From: Akkermansiaceae bacterium | GTDB taxonomy: Bacteria; Verrucomicrobiota; Verrucomicrobiia; Verrucomicrobiales; Akkermansiaceae | DNA length: 5,649 bases | Direction: 5' to 3' | Assembly (NCBI GenBank): GCA_028293225.1 | Contig: JAQGPE010000782.1 | Coordinates: 1-5,649 of the forward strand | Position numbers and translations under genes: made by a program | The notes under the pieces: model-generated | What the model was told of the DNA's origin: nothing | Seen by the model: only the letters and a program-made list of their open reading frames with translations | Database searches by the model: none | Shown here: piece by piece, positions 1 to 4,861 of the stretch | How the letters are laid out: each line of letters begins with the position of its first letter | Numbering within the stretch: position 1 is the first letter of the stretch

Positions 1-2
1 GC

Positions 3-50
3 CCCGCGACCCTCGCCGATGACCTGATGCGCCTCCCCGCCCAGCTTTGA
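3..50 (+). CDS. 3' end of an upstream gene (partial, unidentified)
   Basis: Reading codons from base 3 gives an open frame that ends PATLADDLMRLPAQL followed by TGA at 48-50. Codon choice is G/C-ending, like the genes downstream. The fragment is too short to identify. In many bacteria a TgpA-like transglutaminase gene follows MoxR-type AAA ATPase and DUF58 genes, so a DUF58 protein is a reasonable guess from context, but nothing in these 15 residues shows it. The gene lies 140 nt before the preferred start of the transglutaminase gene, so the two could be co-transcribed. It is also possible that this open frame is not coding. Confidence 0.45.
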   Translation, partial: PATLADDLMRLPAQL

Positions 51-71
51 CTGATCCGGTTCCCGGCTGTT

Positions 72-182
72 CACTTCGCACTTGTCACTTGCCACTTTTC
101 ACCGAGCGCGATCCACCCTCCCTCGTCGAACCTGAACTCACTTCGCGCCTCCAGATTCTTCCACTGATCACCGATCACTTCT
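72..182. repeat. Degenerate heptamer array (CAC-initiated units) in spacer
   Basis: CACTT or CAC begins at 72, 79, 86, 93 and 100, exactly 7 bases apart. A second run begins at 162, 169 and 176 (CACTGAT, CACCGAT, CACTTCT), also exactly 7 bases apart. A lone CACTTCG at 139-145 is identical to the unit at 72-78. The array fills most of the spacer between the upstream stop codon and the transglutaminase start. Heptameric short tandem repeats in spacers are known from cyanobacteria as STRR sequences, and I recall similar CACTT/CACTGAT runs in verrucomicrobial spacers. Function is unknown. The array also argues that this stretch is not protein-coding. Confidence 0.7.
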
Positions 183-190
183 TACCCACC

Positions 191-2290
191 ATGCCCCCCG
201 CCCCGTTCCTGCTCGGCATCGCCCTCATCTTCTGGGGGTGGATGACCGATCGCATGTGGGTGGCGGCGGGCTGTGCGCTGCTGATCGAAGCCGGCCGCTA
301 CTCCCGCATCCGCTGGCCCTTCAGCCAGGTCGCCTTCGTCCGTGCCTGGCGGCTCAGCATCTTCGCCATGGTCATCACCCTGGCGCTGGTTCTCATGCAG
401 CGCGCGGACGTCCGCGCCATGGCCCGGGTCTTCTCCTGGCTGCCGGTGATCCTGCTGCCGCTCCAGTTTGTCCAGAGCTACGGGACCTCCCCGGTCATGG
501 GCCTGGGGACCTTTTCCCTGATGGTCAGACGCCGCCGGGTGCACGCGGAAAAGTTCAGCCTGCCCTTTCACGAGACCTACTTCTCCTTCGGCCGCGTCTA
601 CCTCACCGGCATCCTGATCTCCTCTGCGCTGGGAGTGAACTCCTCCAGCCCCTTCTTCTTCCCGCTCATGGTCGGCATCATCGGCTGGGGCCTCATGTCG
701 ACCCGCTCCTTCTCCTGGGCCTACCTGCCGGTCGTCCTCTGCCTGTCGCTGATCCCCGCCGCCGGCGCCGCCTTCGCCGGCGGCCAGGGCCTGATGAAAC
801 TCTACACCCGCCTGATCAACTCCGGCAACAGCAGCCAGGGGGCCAATGACCGCTCCCGCACCACCAGCATGGGCGATCTCGGGGAAATCAAGCTCTCCGC
901 CGAGATCCTCTGGCGCGTCCGCCCGCTCCAGGGCCTTTCACCGCGACTGCTACGGCTTTCCTCGTACCAGAACTACCTCAACGGCCGCTGGAACAACGAG
1001 ACCCCGCCCGACGCCCGCAGCCTGGAGGCCGACTACCGCCAGCTCCCGGAAGTCCAGAACCCCGACAATCCCGACGATCCGGAGGACAAGTTCGTCCAGT
1101 GCTCCGCCGGCGGTGGCAATCTGGAGCTGGTCCGCTCCCATCTGCCGCGCTTCCACCTGCTCGGCAACTTTCCCGTCAAGGGCCTGATCCCCGTCCCGGG
1201 CAGCGCCACCGCTTTCCACAACGTCAATCTCTACACCGACCTCGACATGAACTCCATGGGCGGAGTCCGCTTCGACCCGGTCGATCCCCTGGTGGATGCC
1301 GATGTCCTGTGGAACAGCGACGCCTACTCCACCGAGCGCCCCCCGTGGCAGCGGACCCAGGCCGGCAAGAACGGCTACTCCTGGCCGGACCTCGAAATCC
1401 CGCGCAAGGAGCAGCAGACCATCGCCGCCGTCGCCGCGGACCTGAAGCTTTCCGAAGGCAGCCTGCGCGAGAAGATCGAACGGCTGCGCGGCTACTTCGC
1501 CGAACACTACCGCTACACCCTCTACAACGAAACGCCGAAGGTGATGAACGAGGGGTCCACCTACATCGCCACCTTCCTCACCGACACCCACCGCGGTCAC
1601 TGCGAATACTTCGCCACCGCCACCGCCCTGTTGCTGCGCCAGGCCGGCGTGCCGACCCGCTACACCAGCGGCTTTGCCGTCGCCGAGTTCGACTCCTCGC
1701 GCAAAGAGTATCTCATCCGCGGCGTCCACGCCCACGCCTGGTGCCGCGCCTGGGACGCCGCCAACCGCCAGTGGATCGATGTCGACCTTACCCCGCCCGA
1801 CTGGCTGAAGCGCGAGCCCGACCAGCGCAAACTCCTCCAGCCGTTCCTCGACTGGTGGAAGATCAACCAGGAGACCTTCCTCGCCTGGCGCAGCAAGCCG
1901 GGTCGCATGGCCATCATCACCGCCTGCCTCGTCGCCCCGGTGATCATCGCCCTCCTCATCATCGCCCGCATCCTCTGGCGCTCCCGCCAGAAGATCGGAA
2001 ATGCCCGCGCCCTGCGCCGTGGCGCCACCGTCCTCGCCACCCCTCTCAGCGGCCTGGAAAGGCCTGCCCGCCGCGTCCTCGGCCACCGCCCGGACGGACG
2101 CCCCCTCGCCGCCTGGCTTACCGGACTTTCCGGACTCCTGGAAAAGCCGGAACTCCTCGGCGAAGCCCTGGACCTCCACCAGCGCGCCCGTTTCGACCCC
2201 GCCGCCCCGGCCGATCTCCAGGCCCGCCTCGCCGCTCTGACCCGCCAGCTCAAGGCCATGATCAAGCGCCTCCCCAAAAAGGCCGGCTGA
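191..2290 (+). CDS. TgpA-like membrane-anchored transglutaminase-domain protein
   Basis: The product is 699 residues from ATG 191. Residues 1-200 hold about six or seven hydrophobic segments (roughly 4-18, 22-34, 54-70, 80-96, 135-149, 153-169, 176-196), as in the TgpA N-terminal (DUF3488-type) membrane domain. The following MGDLGEIKLS (227-236) is typical of the start of the extracytoplasmic region. The transglutaminase core carries the expected triad: Cys471 in RGHCEYFATATALLLRQAG, His515 in VHAHAW and Asp532 in WIDVDLTPP. One more membrane segment lies at about 573-596, followed by a roughly 100-residue Arg/Leu-rich tail that only weakly resembles the DUF4129 tail of relatives. Family knowledge places the catalytic domain outside the cytoplasmic membrane. 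Substrate and reaction (cross-linking, amide hydrolysis or peptidase) cannot be read from sequence. ATG 191 is preferred over TTG 47 because it directly begins a membrane segment, while the 48 extra residues come from the heptamer repeats. No Shine-Dalgarno sequence is evident. Confidence 0.9.
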   Translation: MPPAPFLLGIALIFWGWMTDRMWVAAGCALLIEAGRYSRIRWPFSQVAFVRAWRLSIFAMVITLALVLMQRADVRAMARVFSWLPVILLPLQFVQSYGTSPVMGLGTFSLMVRRRRVHAEKFSLPFHETYFSFGRVYLTGILISSALGVNSSSPFFFPLMVGIIGWGLMSTRSFSWAYLPVVLCLSLIPAAGAAFAGGQGLMKLYTRLINSGNSSQGANDRSRTTSMGDLGEIKLSAEILWRVRPLQGLSPRLLRLSSYQNYLNGRWNNETPPDARSLEADYRQLPEVQNPDNPDDPEDKFVQCSAGGGNLELVRSHLPRFHLLGNFPVKGLIPVPGSATAFHNVNLYTDLDMNSMGGVRFDPVDPLVDADVLWNSDAYSTERPPWQRTQAGKNGYSWPDLEIPRKEQQTIAAVAADLKLSEGSLREKIERLRGYFAEHYRYTLYNETPKVMNEGSTYIATFLTDTHRGHCEYFATATALLLRQAGVPTRYTSGFAVAEFDSSRKEYLIRGVHAHAWCRAWDAANRQWIDVDLTPPDWLKREPDQRKLLQPFLDWWKINQETFLAWRSKPGRMAIITACLVAPVIIALLIIARILWRSRQKIGNARALRRGATVLATPLSGLERPARRVLGHRPDGRPLAAWLTGLSGLLEKPELLGEALDLHQRARFDPAAPADLQARLAALTRQLKAMIKRLPKKAG

Positions 2291-2404
2291 CCGGAAAGCG
2301 CAGCCCTCCTTTTGCGCCTCCCACAATCGCTTCCGGAGCGCTCCTTCCCCCAGGATCGCCGCAAATGAATAACGGCCTGGTTCCACCGCAGCGCGGAAAG
2401 GAGC

Positions 2405-2422
2405 GGGGGCTTTCCAGCCCCC
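2405..2422. repeat. GC-rich hairpin, 7-bp stem with 4-nt loop
   Basis: GGGGGCT (2405-2411) pairs perfectly with AGCCCCC (2416-2422) around a TTCC loop. It lies 114 nt after the transglutaminase stop codon and is the strongest short hairpin in this part of the spacer. There is no downstream T-tract. It may act as a transcript 3'-end stabiliser or a Rho-associated end, or it may simply be part of a dispersed palindromic repeat. Confidence 0.6.
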
Positions 2423-2432
2423 CGTCAACAAC

Positions 2433-2453
2433 CCCACGGCCGCAGGCCGCACT
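2433..2453 (+). repeat. 21-bp direct repeat, copy 1
   Basis: The block beginning CCCACGGCCGCAGGCCGCAC and ending in T occurs here and again, identically, at 2541-2561 in the same orientation, 108 bp apart. The unit contains GGCC twice, in CGGCCGCAGGCCG, and can fold on itself. It appears to be part of a composite repetitive spacer. Confidence 0.75.
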
Positions 2454-2540
2454 CTCCCAGGCAAGTAAGCCCCGTCTCACCGCAGCGCCGCGCCGGATGC
2501 CGGCCAAGTGGCTGACACGTCCCGTGGCTGCTCGAAAAAG

Positions 2541-2561
2541 CCCACGGCCGCAGGCCGCACT
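2541..2561 (+). repeat. 21-bp direct repeat, copy 2
   Basis: This is an exact second copy of the block at 2433-2453. It ends 6 nt before the palindromic element that starts at 2568, so it may be a variable extension of that element. The second palindromic element at 4659 does not have this 21-mer in front of it. Confidence 0.75.
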
Positions 2562-2567
2562 TCAGTT

Positions 2568-2661
2568 CAAAGAGCGCCGCAGGTGCGAAATGAGACAGCC
2601 AGGGGTGAAACCCCTGGTAGAGGCACCCGGCGAAGCCGCAAGACGGGCGCGCCACGGCGTC
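2568..2661 (+). repeat. Dispersed palindromic element, copy 1
   Basis: The first 50 bp (2568-2617) match 4659-4708 at 49 of 50 positions; the only difference is A at 2595 against C at 4686. The block starts CAAAGAGCGCCGCAGGTGCG and ends in the hairpin CCAGGGGTGAAACCCCTGG (2599-2617), which has an 8-bp stem and a GAA loop. After 30 non-conserved bases comes CGCGCCACGGCGTC (2648-2661), matching CGCGCCATGGCGTC at the end of the other copy with one change. A conserved head, variable middle and conserved end resemble REP/MITE-like extragenic elements. No transposase or RAYT gene is present in the window. Confidence 0.8.
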
Positions 2662-2716
2662 GCTTCTTTCTGCAGGCCTGGCGCGCTCGCTCTTCCTCCG
2701 CGGCCCGCTTCTCCCG

Positions 2717-2987
2717 AACCTCACCCATTTTGTTTCTCCATCGAATCCCTTAACCAACCTCACCCACTCCCGCCTTTCATCATCGTCATCAGCGCAATCT
2801 GCGGTTCCTCCTCCGAACCTCACCCAAGATCCGCCCTGAAAACCATCTTAACCAACCTCACCCATCTCCCGCCTTTCATCACCACCATCAACGTCATCTG
2901 CGGTTTCTCCCCGAACCACCCTCACCCATCATTCCCCTCAAAAATCGGTTCATCAATCAATCAGCGATCCCTGGCCAACCTCACCCA
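2717..2987. repeat. Degenerate ~98-bp tandem array with six CTCACCCA boxes
   Basis: CTCACCCA occurs at 2720, 2759, 2819, 2857, 2921 and 2980, and five of the six are within AACCTCACCCA. Spacing alternates short and long (39, 60, 38, 64, 59), which reveals a larger unit of about 98-102 bp. Unit A (2750-2847) and unit B (2848 to about 2945) share an identical 17-base start, TTAACCAACCTCACCCA. They also share CTCCCGCCTTTCATCA and ATCTGCGGTT in the same order. Partial, more decayed units flank them. Over 2761-2940 the + strand has 84 C against 17 G by hand count. No open frame here looks like a real protein. Function is unknown. Confidence 0.75.
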
Positions 2988-3131
2988 AAGCCAATCCTAA
3001 CCCCATATCTCCTCCTACTCCGCTATCGTCTAACGGCTTGCTCTGCCTCTCCCCAGCCGCTTTCAACCTGATGCAAATTGGCGGGGTAGGAATCGTTCAT
3101 TTCGGACATTTCAGCCCCCGCTGCCTTTGCC
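2988..3131. other. Upstream region of the RCC1 gene, no clear signal
   Basis: This spacer is pyrimidine-rich and less GC-rich than the genes. It should contain the RCC1 gene promoter if that gene is transcribed on its own, but I see no convincing -35/-10 pair. There is also no Shine-Dalgarno sequence in the 20 nt before ATG 3132. A GGCGGGGTAGGAA stretch lies about 40 nt upstream of the start, too far to serve as a ribosome binding site. Confidence 0.4.
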
Positions 3132-4652
3132 ATGAAAAACCACCCGCTGTCCCGAATAGCCCTCACCCTCCTTTTCACCACTCTCGGATCCGCCTTTGTC
3201 CTTGCCGCCGATCTGGACACCCCAGCCCTCGCCGCGGCCACCGGCGGAGCGTCCCATTCGCTGTTCCTGAAGATGAACGGCACCGTCTTTGCCACCGGCT
3301 TCAACAACAACGGCCAGCTCGGCGACGGCACCCTCGTCGATGAGGAAGCTCCCGTCCCCACCCTCAGCGGCGTGGCGGCCATTGCCTCCGGCTTCGATCA
3401 CAATCTTTATCTGAAGAACGACGGCTCCGCCTGGGCCTCCGGTTCGAATCAGGGCGGCCAGCTCGGCGACGGCACCAAGATCAATCGCCCCACCCCCGTT
3501 CCGGTCATGACCGGCGTCCGCGCCATCGTCGCCGGCCCCAACCACAGCCTGTTCCTGAAAACCGACAACTCGGTCTGGGCCGCCGGCCAGAATTCCAGCG
3601 GCCAGCTCGGCGACGGCAGCACCACCGACCAGGCCACGCCGGTCAAAATCATGGACGATGTCCGCTCCGTCGCCGCGGGCATCTACCACACCCTCTTCCT
3701 CAAAAACGACGGCACCGTCTGGTCCACCGGCGCGGCCACCTACGGCCAGCTCGGCGACGGCCCCAGCTTCGCCCGCGCCACCCCCAAGCAGGTCATGGCC
3801 GGGGTCAGAGCGATCGCCGCCGGATCCAGCCACAGCTTCTTCCTCAAAGAGGACGGCACCCTCTGGGGCTGCGGCTATAACGCCTACGGCCAGCTCGGCG
3901 ATGGCTCCCGGGACAACCGCGGCCTGCCCGTCCAGTTGATGAACGACGTCCGCACCCTCGTCGCAGGCGAGTTCCACACCCTCTTCCTGAAAAACGACAG
4001 CACCGCCTGGTCCGCCGGCTACGACCTCGACGGCCAGCTCGGCGACGGCGCCTCCGGCGACCGGCCCGACCCCTTCCAGGTCATGACCGGCGTCCGCGCC
4101 GTCTACGCCGGCAAATCCCACAGCCTTTTCCTCAAGACCGACGGCTCCCTCTGGGGCTGCGGCAACAACGCCCGCCACCAGCTGGGCATCGACCCCGCGG
4201 ACCGCTTCCCCGCCCTGATCACCCAGCTCGTCCCCGCTCAGGAAGCCGCCTGGCAGCTTCAGAACTTCGGCGCCGATCTCGAAAATCCCGCCATCGCCGC
4301 CTGGAGCGCTGATCCGGACCACGACGGTCTCAGCAACCTGCTGGAGCGCGCCTTCCACCTGTCCCCGCTAACCGCCGACAACCGCCCCATGACCGCCGGC
4401 GGAGCCACCGGCACGCCACTTTTCCAGGTCAACGGTAGTCTACCACAAATCCAGTACCTGCGCCTGAAAGCAGCCACCACCGGTCTCGGCTACACGCCGG
4501 AGACCTCCGCCGACCTCATCACCTGGACCGCCACCCCTGGGACGCCCGCGGTCACCGCCATCGATGACCAGTGGGAACTCGTCACCCTCCAGGACAGCGC
4601 CGCCACCGGCCAGGCCAAGCGCTTCACCCGCCTCCACATCACCGCCCCCTGA
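3132..4652 (+). CDS. Secreted RCC1-repeat seven-bladed beta-propeller protein
   Basis: The product is 506 residues. An N-terminal signal peptide is evident: basic start MKNHPLSR, hydrophobic core about 9-24, and a likely signal peptidase I cut at VLA|AD after residue 25. Seven RCC1-type repeats follow in register at residues 34-81, 82-129, 130-177, 178-225, 226-273, 274-321 and 322-367. The first six are exactly 48 residues and the last 46. Each has the pattern G-x-x-H-[ST]-[LF]-[FY]-L-K ... W-x-x-G ... GQLGDG, consistent with a closed seven-blade propeller. Residues 374-412 show W-x4-FG, then DPDHDGLSNLLE, a dockerin or thrombospondin-3-like Asp-rich loop that may bind calcium. The C-terminus (about 435-506), with TSADLITW and RFTRLHIT, resembles domains seen on secreted verrucomicrobial proteins. 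No PEP-CTERM, LPXTG or terminal membrane helix is seen. Role and partner are unknown; eukaryotic RCC1 is a Ran exchange factor, which does not transfer to an exported bacterial protein. ATG 3132 is chosen because it begins the signal peptide. Confidence 0.92.
   Translation: MKNHPLSRIALTLLFTTLGSAFVLAADLDTPALAAATGGASHSLFLKMNGTVFATGFNNNGQLGDGTLVDEEAPVPTLSGVAAIASGFDHNLYLKNDGSAWASGSNQGGQLGDGTKINRPTPVPVMTGVRAIVAGPNHSLFLKTDNSVWAAGQNSSGQLGDGSTTDQATPVKIMDDVRSVAAGIYHTLFLKNDGTVWSTGAATYGQLGDGPSFARATPKQVMAGVRAIAAGSSHSFFLKEDGTLWGCGYNAYGQLGDGSRDNRGLPVQLMNDVRTLVAGEFHTLFLKNDSTAWSAGYDLDGQLGDGASGDRPDPFQVMTGVRAVYAGKSHSLFLKTDGSLWGCGNNARHQLGIDPADRFPALITQLVPAQEAAWQLQNFGADLENPAIAAWSADPDHDGLSNLLERAFHLSPLTADNRPMTAGGATGTPLFQVNGSLPQIQYLRLKAATTGLGYTPETSADLITWTATPGTPAVTAIDDQWELVTLQDSAATGQAKRFTRLHITAP
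3231..4232 (+). repeat. In-gene tandem repeats encoding seven RCC1 blades
   Basis: The seven units begin at 3231, 3375, 3519, 3663, 3807, 3951 and 4095, with an exact 144-nt period. The GQLGDG codons form an 18-mer, GGCCAGCTCGGCGACGGC, at 3312, 3456, 3600, 3744, 3888 and 4032. All copies are identical except one change (GAT for GAC) in the fifth. The seventh blade has diverged to HQLGID. Elsewhere in the units synonymous codons vary, for example in the LFLK codons. Confidence 0.9.
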
Positions 4653-4658
4653 TCCCTG

Positions 4659-4782
4659 CAAAGAGCGCCGCAGGTGCGAAATGAGCCAGCCAGGGGTGAA
4701 ACCCCTGGAAACGATCGTGCGATCGCACGCACTTCGGTCGCTTGGCCGACCGCCCCCGGCACGCGGGACGCGCCATGGCGTC
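4659..4782 (+). repeat. Dispersed palindromic element, copy 2
   Basis: Copy 2 begins 7 nt after the RCC1 stop codon and runs in the same orientation as copy 1. The conserved head is 4659-4708 and includes the hairpin CCAGGGGTGAAACCCCTGG at 4690-4708. The middle is 60 nt, against 30 in copy 1. It holds a perfect 14-bp palindrome CGTGCGATCGCACG (4716-4729) and a hairpin CGGTCG-CTTGGC-CGACCG (4735-4752). The conserved end CGCGCCATGGCGTC (4769-4782) is part of a further hairpin, GGGACGC-GCCATG-GCGTCCC (4765-4784). The hairpins could help end or stabilise the RCC1 transcript, but no T-run follows any of them. Confidence 0.8.
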
Positions 4783-4861
4783 CCCGCAAACCCCGTCACA
4801 CCCATGACTCGACAGCGCCCGGCCCAGTCCCTATCCCCTCTTCTCCGCGCCGCGCCGATCG
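4783..4861. other. Short leader before the MBOAT gene, no clear signal
   Basis: This is the only sequence between the palindromic element and the MBOAT start codon. It is C-rich, and I see no recognisable promoter boxes and no Shine-Dalgarno sequence before ATG 4862. Transcription could start inside or before the palindromic element, or follow from the RCC1 gene. Confidence 0.35.

Larger units (their letters stand above)
2291..2567. other. Repeat-rich spacer downstream of the transglutaminase gene
   Basis: No gene is supported here. The stretch holds a perfect 10-bp palindrome GGAGCGCTCC (2335-2344). It also holds a strong hairpin GGGGGCT-TTCC-AGCCCCC (2405-2422) and two copies of CACCGCAGCGC (2385-2395 and 2478-2488). 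A duplicated 21-mer is listed separately. No T-run follows the hairpin at 2405-2422, so it is not a classical intrinsic terminator, although it could protect or end the upstream transcript. Sequences such as CCACCGCAGCGCGGAAAGGA look familiar from verrucomicrobial spacers, which suggests a mosaic of dispersed repeats. That is recollection and was not searched. Confidence 0.6.

Noticed and set aside
2405..2422. Intrinsic terminator for the transglutaminase gene
   Set aside because: The stem is strong but no T-run follows on either strand, so it is reported only as a hairpin.
950..2464. Long antisense open frame (504 codons) opposite the transglutaminase gene
   Set aside because: It is a shadow of a high-GC gene: low-complexity Gly/Ala/Glu/Val composition, no recognisable domain, and it lies opposite a well-supported protein with a catalytic triad.
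2425..2823. Antisense 132-codon frame in the repeat-rich spacer
   Set aside because: It is built entirely from the palindromic element, the 21-mer and the CTCACCCA array. Phrases such as QGFHPWLSHFAPAALFELK are translations of the dispersed repeat and do not indicate a protein.
2717..2987. Possible CRISPR array
   Set aside because: Boxes are short, spacing alternates between about 39 and about 60 bp, and the sequence between boxes is itself repeated with a 98-bp period, unlike unique CRISPR spacers. No cas gene is present.
1099..3000. Long + strand frame running from inside the transglutaminase gene through the spacer
   Set aside because: The Pro/Arg-rich translation overlaps a real gene in another frame and then reads through repeats; no domain or plausible start is seen.
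3025..3036. ATCGTCTAACGG, resembling the D-arm of a tRNA-Glu
   Set aside because: No matching acceptor stem, anticodon arm or TTC-containing T-arm follows within tRNA distance.
3111..4358. Antisense open frame (415 codons) with apparent internal repeats
   Set aside because: Its repeats are only the 144-nt RCC1 units read on the other strand (VAELAVG-like phrases). The sense strand has a signal peptide and clear RCC1 motifs.
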